Of a DNA stretch of 8,041 nt, positions 1-5,689 are shown piece by piece (positions within the stretch are counted from its first letter, which is position 1; every line of letters begins with the position of its first letter). Origin of the DNA: Chloroflexota bacterium (GTDB lineage Bacteria > Chloroflexota > Ktedonobacteria > Ktedonobacterales > Ktedonobacteraceae). Position numbers and translations under genes: made by a program. The stretch covers positions 1 to 8,041 of the forward strand of contig DAHVFL010000204.1 of assembly GCA_027316975.1 (NCBI GenBank), in the 5' to 3' direction. Below the pieces are notes generated by a model that was given only the letters and a program-made list of their open reading frames with translations, ran no database searches and had not been told where the DNA came from.

Positions 1-26
1 GAGCAATAGATTGGAGATACTCACCG

Positions 27-857
27 ATGAGTTCATTACTACATCAAGGACGCGCGTCTTACGCCTTCTTTGAGCGAAACTGGAACCTCACCCGCCGTTA
101 CCTGGCCTGGGAAATCGTCTGGCTGGTCTACAACATCGTGAATGCTTTGAGCGTCACCTACATTGGTAAGGCTGCTCAGACCATCACCAATACGAAGATC
201 GATACACAATACCTGATCCTGTACCTGATGATCGGCACGGCTGTCTGGTCGTATCTCAGTGTCACGTTCGAAGGAGTCACCGATCTGATTACTATCGAAC
301 GCTGGGAAGGCACCATTGAGCATACCTTCATGGCTCCCATCTCGCGTTTCACACACCTGCTTGGTAGCTGTTGGTATGCCATTGCGCATGGGATGCTTTT
401 CACCTTTCTACAGTTGATCATCGTAAGCCTGTTCTTTCACCTTGATCTGAGCCATGCCAACTACCTGACCGCAGTCTTTATGCTGCTGATTGGCAGCATC
501 TCGTTTGTAGGCTTTGGCATCGGCGCGGCTGTACTGCCCTTGCTCTTCACCGAGCGTGGTTCGCAGATGTCCTACATTGTGCGCGCCATACTGCTCCTGG
601 TGTCGGGCGTCTACTACCCGATAACGGTGTTGCCGGGATGGATGCAGCCCCTGGCGAAAGTTTCGCCGGCCACGTATGTGCTGCAAGGGCTACGCGCAGG
701 ACTCCTGAAGAACCAGGTGGTCTGGTCAGGCGAAATCTGGAGCTATACCTGGCCCTTGATTGTTACCGGGCTGGTGAGCGTTCCGCTCGGCGTCTACATC
801 TTCAAGATCGCCGAACGCTACGCCAAACGCACCGGCAAGCTGAAGCGAAACGGATAA
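27..857 (+). CDS. ABC-2 type transporter permease
   Basis: Membrane subunit of an ABC transporter, expected to pair with a separate ATPase to move a substrate (often a drug, lipid or polysaccharide) out of the cell. The 276-residue protein has about six hydrophobic segments (roughly residues 27-47, 61-83, 115-140, 147-173, 182-203, 238-260), the usual size and layout of the ABC-2 family. The stretch E91-P104 (RWEGTIEHTFMAP) and residues 193-223 (SGVYYPITVLPGWMQPLAKV and following SPATY...LR) are the conserved family segments before TM3 and after TM5. The start ATG has GGAG at 13-16, ten bases upstream. The frame GAG CAA TAG at 1-9 could be the last codons of an upstream gene, plausibly the ATPase, but nine bases cannot prove it. 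The substrate cannot be told. The family call is firm. Confidence 0.9.
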   Translation: MSSLLHQGRASYAFFERNWNLTRRYLAWEIVWLVYNIVNALSVTYIGKAAQTITNTKIDTQYLILYLMIGTAVWSYLSVTFEGVTDLITIERWEGTIEHTFMAPISRFTHLLGSCWYAIAHGMLFTFLQLIIVSLFFHLDLSHANYLTAVFMLLIGSISFVGFGIGAAVLPLLFTERGSQMSYIVRAILLLVSGVYYPITVLPGWMQPLAKVSPATYVLQGLRAGLLKNQVVWSGEIWSYTWPLIVTGLVSVPLGVYIFKIAERYAKRTGKLKRNG

Positions 858-879
858 TCGAACAAATCATACAGGGTAC

Positions 880-914
880 GGGCGGGGCTTCGCCGCTCTG
901 CGACCCCCCCGCCC
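880..914. repeat. GC-rich inverted repeat between permease and GNAT gene
   Basis: GGGCGGGG at 880-887 is the exact reverse complement of CCCCGCCC at 907-914, giving an 8-bp all-GC stem with a 19-base loop. With a 4-base bulge (TACG) the pairing extends outward to CAGGG...CCCTG. There is no T-run after the stem, so it is not a standard intrinsic terminator. It could be a dispersed intergenic palindrome, or it could weaken read-through from the permease gene into the GNAT gene, whose ribosome site starts 12 bases further on. Confidence 0.55.
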
Positions 915-939
915 TGGCGAAACATAGGAGAAGACAGAG

Positions 940-1920
940 ATGTCCCAAACATTACCACAGGGCTTTCAAATGCGCCATCCAATGATGGATGACCTGAAAG
1001 CTGTCCATAGCGTGATTACCACGAGTGATCTTGCCTATCATGGCTCAGCAGATATTACCCTTGAAGAGTTGCGCACAAGCTGGATCACTCCTACCTTCAA
1101 TTTACAGCAGGATGCCTGGTTACTGGCCGAACGTGGCGGGCAGGTTATTGGTTATGCCTCTGCAGGGGAACAAGAGCACGCCCGCATGTATAGCGAAATA
1201 TTCGTGCTACCTGAGTACTCGCGCCTGGGTTTGCAGGATCACTTGCTGGCACAGGTCGAACAATGGGCGCAGGAGCAAGTCCCGCAGGCCAGGCCGGATG
1301 CGCGAGTCGCGCTAAGTTGTTTCATTGCTCAGTATGACGAGCAGGGCGGGTTGAGCCTGCAACGCCATGGCTTTAAGGAGATACGTCGTTCCTGGAACAT
1401 GGAAATTACCATGAACGAAGCTCCGGCTGCGCCGGAATGGCCCGCCTGTATCACCGTGCGCACCTTCCGCCCTGGCGATGAGCGCGCCGTTTTTGACACC
1501 CATGATGAGGCTTTTCATGATCACTGGGGATACATGCCCGGCAACTTCGAGCGATGGAAACACTGGACAATTGAACGTGAGAGCTTCGATCCTACCCTGT
1601 GGTTCCTGGCTTACGAGGGCGACCAGATCGCGGGCGTCTCATTGTGTGTCTACCGGGAAAAACTCGGCTGGGTTGACATCCTGGCAGTGTTGCGACCCTG
1701 GCGGCGAGCGGGTCTGGGCAAGGCGCTCTTGCAGCATTCTTTTGGCGAGTTTTACCAGCGCGGTACCAGGACGGTGGGCCTGGGCGTCGATGCGCAGAAT
1801 TTAACCGGCGCGACACGCCTCTATGAGAGAGTAGGTATGCATGTCGCGCGAGTCTATATTAACTACGAGAAGGAGTTGCGTGCCGGGGTAGAACTCAGCA
1901 CGCAGGAGCTTGTATCCTGA
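940..1920 (+). CDS. Two-domain GNAT family N-acetyltransferase
   Basis: Predicted acetyl-CoA-dependent acetyltransferase in the cytoplasm, 326 residues, made of two GNAT domains in tandem (about 9-155 and 171-313). This layout is known from mycothiol-synthase-like GNATs. The C-terminal domain has a clear acetyl-CoA loop at 252-264 (R255, R256-A-G-L-G260, consensus R/Q-x-x-G-x-G/A). The family-typical segment AFHDHWGYMPGNFERWKHW lies at 191-209 and the C-terminal helix-strand is LYERVGMHVARVYINYEKEL. In the N-terminal domain the matching loop reads PEYSRLGLQDHLL (91-103), with Q99 where the second glycine should be, so this half may not bind acetyl-CoA. AGGAG at 926-930 lies nine bases before the ATG. 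The acceptor substrate is unknown. The next gene is a shorter paralogue. Confidence 0.88.
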   Translation: MSQTLPQGFQMRHPMMDDLKAVHSVITTSDLAYHGSADITLEELRTSWITPTFNLQQDAWLLAERGGQVIGYASAGEQEHARMYSEIFVLPEYSRLGLQDHLLAQVEQWAQEQVPQARPDARVALSCFIAQYDEQGGLSLQRHGFKEIRRSWNMEITMNEAPAAPEWPACITVRTFRPGDERAVFDTHDEAFHDHWGYMPGNFERWKHWTIERESFDPTLWFLAYEGDQIAGVSLCVYREKLGWVDILAVLRPWRRAGLGKALLQHSFGEFYQRGTRTVGLGVDAQNLTGATRLYERVGMHVARVYINYEKELRAGVELSTQELVS

Positions 1921-1962
1921 ACTGATGGGAGTATGCTCCTTCTCTGTACTAGCCCGAGGAAC

Positions 1963-1966
1963 GGAG
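1963..1966 (+). promoter_or_regulatory. Ribosome binding site deciding the start of the second GNAT gene
   Basis: GGAG lies nine bases before ATG 1976. The open frame extends back to a TTG at 1910 and also contains an ATG at 1925, but neither has a comparable site. The TTG start would overlap the preceding gene and add residues with no match in the paralogue. ATG 1976 is therefore preferred. Confidence 0.65.
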
Positions 1967-1975
1967 AAACTGGCA

Positions 1976-2650
1976 ATGTCGGTACACTTAACGAACTTAC
2001 TGGCGCGTATACCTGAAGAAAGGGACATGTATTCGATCATGGAACTGGTTGCGATATGTGGTCACGCGGAACATGGCATTGCGGATAGTTCAACCGGGGA
2101 GCTTCAGGCTCACTGGCGGAATCACGGCTTCCACCTGGAGAGCGATGCCTGGGTCATTGTCAACAACAAGGGGCAGTTTGCCGGTTTTGGGTGCGTGTGC
2201 CATAGCGACTACGAAGAATACCATACCTTCGTCTGTGTACACCCGGATTATCGTAAACGCGGGATTGGAACGCTGTTGCTGCGCCTGATCGAGGAGCGCG
2301 CTCGCCAGCAGATGTTCCACACCTCGTTGAACAAGCGGGTCTGTTTGAAGGCTCTGGTGAGCAGCCGTAACGCCGAGGCGCGTAGCCTGTTCGAGCGCGA
2401 AGGCTATACGCAGGTGCGCGAGTTCTGGCGCGTGACGGTAGAATTGGACGAAGCTCTCGAACTGAGACAGCGCGTTGGCAAACATATGCTCGATGTGGCT
2501 ATCGAATCCCGGCAGTTGGTCGGCGTCGCGCCGCTCTACGACCGGGAAGCCGTCTACAGTATCAGATGGTACTGCGAGTACGAGAAGGAGTTGCGCCCAG
2601 GCAGTCTTCCTGACCCCTGTGAGGAAGATTGCCTTCAGGTGACACGCTAA
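1976..2650 (+). CDS. GNAT family N-acetyltransferase, paralogue with a shortened second domain
   Basis: Predicted acetyl-CoA-dependent acetyltransferase, 224 residues from ATG 1976. Residues about 8-155 form one complete GNAT domain with a textbook acetyl-CoA loop VHPDYRKRGIGTLLL (88-102; R95-G-I-G98). The domain aligns with the N-terminal domain of the gene before it (for example AEHGIADSSTGELQAHW against AYHGSADITLEELRTSW). Residues about 161-208 do not belong to this domain. They align with the last ~50 residues of the neighbour's second GNAT domain, ending in the shared YEKELRxG. About 90 to 100 residues in between, including the second acetyl-CoA loop, are absent. The frame is open, so the protein may be a working single-domain enzyme with a vestigial tail. 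It lies 55 bases after the first GNAT gene and is probably co-transcribed with it. Substrate unknown. Confidence 0.85.
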   Translation: MSVHLTNLLARIPEERDMYSIMELVAICGHAEHGIADSSTGELQAHWRNHGFHLESDAWVIVNNKGQFAGFGCVCHSDYEEYHTFVCVHPDYRKRGIGTLLLRLIEERARQQMFHTSLNKRVCLKALVSSRNAEARSLFEREGYTQVREFWRVTVELDEALELRQRVGKHMLDVAIESRQLVGVAPLYDREAVYSIRWYCEYEKELRPGSLPDPCEEDCLQVTR

Positions 2651-2651
2651 A

Positions 2652-2713
2652 TGTTGATGGGAATGGATGCCGGAACGCGATTTATCGCGTTCCGGCATCC
2701 ATTCCCATCAACA
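2652..2713. repeat. Perfect 29-bp inverted repeat with 4-nt loop
   Basis: The arm at 2652-2680 is the exact reverse complement of the arm at 2685-2713, separated by TTTA (2681-2684). The inner part is GCCGGAACGCGA / TCGCGTTCCGGC. It starts one base after the TAA of the GNAT gene. No T-run follows on either strand, so it is not a typical intrinsic terminator, although a hairpin this strong would still stall or protect a transcript end. Its perfect symmetry fits a dispersed palindromic element (REP/MITE-like) or a folded small RNA; the window alone cannot decide. Confidence 0.85.
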
Positions 2714-2850
2714 AGTTGTGAGAAGCCAGCTGAGAGTACCATATTTCTATACACCGGCGTTACTTTTCTTTTCTCCTTGCCGTTTCAAATCATGTGGGTG
2801 AGGCATAGTCTTTAGCACGATGCGCCATAGCGCGCAGAGAGAAGCGTAGT

Positions 2851-3045
2851 ATGTATATGCGGAGTATACTGGTACTGGACGCACTTAACACCGGGAGAAT
2901 GCGGCCACTTTATTTGATGTTATTGTTGGTGGCCGTCTTATTGCTGCTGGCAGGCTGTTGTATTGCCCTGGTGACACTGAGGAACCAACGGAAAGGTCAG
3001 TTTGAACTCAATACCCCGGAACTCGTCGAGAACGAACCGATCTAA
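2851..3045 (+). CDS. Small single-helix membrane protein (hypothetical)
   Basis: A 64-residue ORF with one strong hydrophobic segment (about 20-43) followed by a basic stop-transfer stretch (R44, R47, K48) and an acidic tail. LAGC at 33-36 resembles a lipobox, but the hydrophobic run continues past the cysteine, so a plain membrane anchor is more likely. A weak purine-rich site (GAGAGAAG, about 2836-2843) lies some seven bases before the ATG; ATG 2857 is an alternative start. Its last 44 bases overlap the TTG start of the MFS gene in another frame, so it could be translationally coupled to that gene or act as a leader peptide. I do not recognise the family. The ORF could be chance, but its helix plus charged tail looks protein-like. 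Confidence 0.45.
   Translation: MYMRSILVLDALNTGRMRPLYLMLLLVAVLLLLAGCCIALVTLRNQRKGQFELNTPELVENEPI
2990..2996 (+). promoter_or_regulatory. Ribosome binding site for the TTG start of the MFS gene
   Basis: GGAAAGG lies five bases before TTG 3002. The MFS frame has no ATG upstream of its first helix, so this site supports the TTG start. It lies inside the 3' part of the small ORF at 2851-3045, an arrangement that allows translational coupling. Confidence 0.6.
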
Positions 3046-4327
3046 AATCCCGCGTCGCTCGATATTTCCTCTATTGCTTGGCACCTTCATCTTACGCATC
3101 AACGGTGGAGCGGGTTCTATTGTGACGGGGCGTTTTCTGGCGCAACTCTCTACTCAAAATGGTCATGCTATTTCCTCTATCCATGTCGGCCTGATTTCGG
3201 TTGCCTACTATATCGTGGAATTGACACTTGCCCCGGTACTTGGCGCTATCAGCGACCGTATCGGGCGGCGCGTATTCTTGATCGTTGGCCCGCTTTTCGG
3301 CCTCGCCCAGGTCGTTCTTCTCATCTTCACTCCCACGCGCAATTCCTTTCCCTACTTGTTAAGTCTGCAACTGCTTGCTGGTATCTCTTCTGCTATGCAG
3401 GTACCGGCTGTGCTGGGATATCTCGCCGACTACACCGTAGAGGGTCAGACGCTGCGGATGCGCGTAATGAGCCTCTATGAGCTTGCCACAAGTGGGGGTC
3501 TGGCGGTAGGGGTCGTGCTCGGCGGATTTGCCTGGGATCGTTTCGAGCGCTACACCTTTGCGCTGCTTGCGGTCGGCTATGTGCTGGTAGCCGTGTGTAT
3601 GTTTGTGGTTCCGGCGGTCAAGCAAGTCATCGAACACGGGAAGGCGCGCGCGCTGGTTTCGCGTTACTTGCGCATTATCCGCACACCGCGCCTGTTCATC
3701 TTCATTCCTGCATGGGTCAGTATCAACGCTTTAGTGGGTATCTGGCTCAGCTCACAACTTACCTTTATCCTCTCTTCGCCGCGTCATGACAGGCGCCAAC
3801 TGCTCATGGGAAGTTTGAGCCAACATGGAAGTGGCGGGCGTTTAAGCCTTATCCTGGGTCTCTATGTGCTCTTCTTCGGCCTGTGCCTGCTCTTCTGGGC
3901 TTTCTTTATGAATCGCGCTCCGCGCATAGTGCTCATGCTGTCATCGATTGCAGGTGTCTACGTGGCCTCGATTGCCCTGGCAGGACTCAACCGTACCGGG
4001 TTGAATAATTCACCCCTGCTGATCGTCTGGATAGCGCTGTTACTGGTGGGCGTCTTCGCGGAAAGTAGTTTCGCGCCTGCTGCGCTGGCCTATCTCGCGG
4101 ATATCTCCGAAGCAAGCGCGAAGGATCGCGGCCTGCTCATGGGTCTGTATTCAGTGTTTCTGGGCGTGGGTCAGTTGCTCGGCAATGGCCTGGGCGGCGT
4201 CTTCGCGCAGAAATGGGGTTTCGACGGCCTGATCTTCCTGACTATGCTTCTGGCCTTCATCGCGCTGCTTTCACTGCTGCGTTTATCTCGGATGGATAAG
4301 CGAGCGGCCTCTTCTCACCTGGAATAA
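3002..4327 (+). CDS. MFS transporter (12-TM type)
   Basis: Predicted proton-coupled membrane transporter of the major facilitator superfamily, 441 residues, the usual size for a 12-helix member. Motif A is clear in the loop after TM2: GAISDRIGRR at 81-90, with D85, R86 and the R89-R90 pair. The second half contains a related PAALAYLADISEASAKDRG segment (359-377) that mirrors PAVLGYLADYTVEGQTLR in the first half (135-152), as expected from the internal MFS repeat. A hydrophilic loop at about 258-282 separates the two six-helix halves. Start codon TTG with GGAAAGG five bases upstream; the first ~20 residues are polar and basic, a short cytosolic N-terminus. Substrate not inferable; drug, sugar or metabolite export are all possible. 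Confidence 0.88.
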   Translation: MNSIPRNSSRTNRSKIPRRSIFPLLLGTFILRINGGAGSIVTGRFLAQLSTQNGHAISSIHVGLISVAYYIVELTLAPVLGAISDRIGRRVFLIVGPLFGLAQVVLLIFTPTRNSFPYLLSLQLLAGISSAMQVPAVLGYLADYTVEGQTLRMRVMSLYELATSGGLAVGVVLGGFAWDRFERYTFALLAVGYVLVAVCMFVVPAVKQVIEHGKARALVSRYLRIIRTPRLFIFIPAWVSINALVGIWLSSQLTFILSSPRHDRRQLLMGSLSQHGSGGRLSLILGLYVLFFGLCLLFWAFFMNRAPRIVLMLSSIAGVYVASIALAGLNRTGLNNSPLLIVWIALLLVGVFAESSFAPAALAYLADISEASAKDRGLLMGLYSVFLGVGQLLGNGLGGVFAQKWGFDGLIFLTMLLAFIALLSLLRLSRMDKRAASSHLE

Positions 4328-4406
4328 TCTGGTAGCGCGTGGTGTTGAATCATACTATACGGCGTAGTTCATTCCTCATTCAAACACAGAAACAGGCATA
4401 GCACGC

Positions 4407-4658
4407 ATGACCAGAAAAGCAAAAATCACTGTTACTATAGCTCTTATGTTGGGTATGGCGCTGGCTGCGCTCGACACTACCATTGTTGGTACCGCCCTAC
4501 CCAGTATTGTGGGCAAGTTGGGAGGTATCAACCTCTATTCATGGGTTTTTTCCGCCTACCTTCTGACCTCGACCACAACCGTACCGATTTATGGCAAGCT
4601 GGCTGATCTCTTCGGGCGCAAGCCTCTTTTCCTCTTTGGGACGAGACATCTCATTTAG
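4407..4658 (+). pseudogene. 5' fragment of a DHA2 (EmrB/QacA-type) MFS exporter gene
   Basis: An 83-codon frame whose first 79 residues match the N-terminus of the complete exporter encoded at 5681-7252 on the other strand. My hand count gives 73/79 identical residues but only about 178/237 identical bases, with nearly all changes at third positions. It keeps TM1, the LDTTIVGTALPS motif and motif A (GKLADLFGRK, 63-72). After FLFGT it breaks into RHLI and a stop, where the full gene runs on for over 440 residues. A two-helix stump cannot be a transporter. No remaining homology is visible between the break (about 4643) and the next gene at 4734, so the rest was deleted or replaced rather than frameshifted. 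I see no good Shine-Dalgarno site close to the ATG. Confidence 0.85.
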
Positions 4659-4733
4659 TGTTTTAGACGATATGCTTCACCGCCTGCAAATTCTTCTGGC
4701 TACGCACCACATAGCATAGAGAGGAAACAAGCG

Positions 4734-5543
4734 ATGAAACAATTCACCACCATTGAGAAACTTGACACCGGCATTTTATATGCTCTTGAACTGGCATCAA
4801 GCATTAGCGCGTTACTTCTTGCATTTGGCTTGATTGCGTCTATGGCAAATGTTCTCACCAAAGGCGCGATTCTCAGTGACAACCTCATTATGCAACGGAT
4901 TTGGGCGGTAACTCAATGTGTCGGGATAGATGCGGGGATGAGCGGGACCATCATCCGGGCGTTTCGGTTCCACGCAGAAGGCCAGAAGGTCAAGACCTGG
5001 TTGTACGGGCTACTGTCAGTTCTCTTGCTGTTTACCGCCGCCATCGTCCTCAACATTGAAAGCGTACAGCAAACATTAAACATCACTCTTGAGAAAGCCT
5101 ATGTGCATGTGTTCATTCCCATTGAAGCGTTGATCTGGATACGCTCTATTGCTATCGTGCTTCTCATTGTTGCCCATGCAATGCGCCATGTGCAAATTGC
5201 ACAGCCCCAGGAGGAAACAGCGCCAGCCGCCCAGGAGCCGCAACCGCCGCAGATTGTGATAACTCCCGACCTCTTAGAAACGTTGCGCGTACTTCTCTCA
5301 CAGCAAACCACCGTGGCAGAGGAACAAGCAGAGAAGCCGCTTTTACTCACAGAGGATCAGACTCAGGAGGAAGAGGGAACAAATAACGGGGAGCGCGTGA
5401 AAGCGTATCTTGCCGACCATCCCAAAGCACCACTCCGCGAGATTGCCGAAGCGTTGACCATCAGTGTTACCACCGCGAACAAATGGCGTACACGGATACA
5501 GGGAGAGGGTGAACAAAACAAGCGTAGGAAGGCGAAAAAATAG
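4734..5543 (+). CDS. Four-TM membrane protein with C-terminal HTH domain (hypothetical)
   Basis: 269 residues. The N-terminal half has about four hydrophobic segments (roughly 18-40, 55-78, 89-108, 128-148). A proline/glutamine/glutamate-rich linker follows (about 152-218), then a helix-turn-helix domain (219-256: RVKAYLADHPKAPLREIAEA, then LTISVTTANKWRTRIQ) and a basic tail (KRRKAKK). The order, including an acidic/glycine segment in TM2 (CVGIDAG, 62-68) and an HTH reading as 'residues-HP-x-x-x-LREIAEAL-x-x-S', resembles the actinobacterial DUF2637/SpdB-like proteins found on conjugative plasmids and integrative elements. That is a resemblance in architecture, not a proven homology. It may be a membrane-bound DNA-binding protein acting in regulation or DNA transfer. 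GAGAGGA at about 4719-4725 precedes the ATG, and a strong terminator follows. It sits where the MFS stump lost its 3' part. Confidence 0.75.
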   Translation: MKQFTTIEKLDTGILYALELASSISALLLAFGLIASMANVLTKGAILSDNLIMQRIWAVTQCVGIDAGMSGTIIRAFRFHAEGQKVKTWLYGLLSVLLLFTAAIVLNIESVQQTLNITLEKAYVHVFIPIEALIWIRSIAIVLLIVAHAMRHVQIAQPQEETAPAAQEPQPPQIVITPDLLETLRVLLSQQTTVAEEQAEKPLLLTEDQTQEEEGTNNGERVKAYLADHPKAPLREIAEALTISVTTANKWRTRIQGEGEQNKRRKAKK

Positions 5544-5558
5544 CCAATTATGTGCAGG

Positions 5559-5594
5559 AGCGTATAAGGTAGTTTTCTACCTTGTACGCTTTTT
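5559..5594 (+). terminator. Intrinsic terminator of the membrane-HTH gene
   Basis: A 14-bp stem (5559-5572 with 5577-5590; one G-U pair in GCGTATAAGGTAG / CTACCTTGTACGC) has a TTTT loop and is followed by T's at 5590-5594, 16 bases after the stop codon. There is no T-run on the other strand, so it acts rightward only. Confidence 0.88.
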
Positions 5595-5609
5595 GTTGTA
5601 GTATTTTTT

Positions 5610-5630
5610 CTCTTGCGCCTGGCGCAAAAG
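5610..5630. repeat. Short palindrome between convergent genes
   Basis: CTCTTGCGCC / GGCGCAAAAG around a central T forms a near-perfect 10-bp inverted repeat (core TTGCGCC/GGCGCAA). It lies downstream of both convergent genes. Neither strand has a T-run directly after it, so a terminator role for the leftward exporter gene is possible but weakly supported. Confidence 0.4.
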
Positions 5631-5653
5631 TTGTCAAATATCTATTTCTCCTA

Positions 5654-5689
5654 AGTAAAGTCTTATCCAACAGTAAAGTCTTATCCAAC
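5654..5689. repeat. 18-bp perfect tandem repeat over the exporter stop codon
   Basis: AGTAAAGTCTTATCCAAC occurs twice back to back (5654-5671 and 5672-5689). On the - strand each copy reads GTT GGA TAA GAC TTT ACT, so the last two codons and the stop codon of the DHA2 exporter are duplicated in frame. The result is a second, backup stop 18 bases on. It looks like a recent slippage or end-joining duplication. Confidence 0.9.

Noticed and set aside
1910..1975. Upstream TTG start for the second GNAT gene
   Set aside because: No ribosome site, overlap with the first GNAT gene, and no matching residues in the paralogue; ATG 1976 has GGAG at good spacing.
2090..2698. 202-residue frame on the - strand
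   Set aside because: It is antisense to the second GNAT gene and includes the palindrome arm. It has no recognisable domain or ribosome site, and the + strand protein is clearly GNAT.
2652..2713. Standard intrinsic terminator
   Set aside because: The stem is strong but no T-run follows on either strand, so I listed it as a palindromic repeat.
2777..2809. Promoter TTGCCG...CATAGT before the small ORF
   Set aside because: Spacing of 21 bases is too long and the -10 match is poor.
4345..4361. Promoter around TTGAAT and CTATAC before the exporter stump
   Set aside because: The two boxes are only about five bases apart and no alternative pair with 16-18 spacing is visible.
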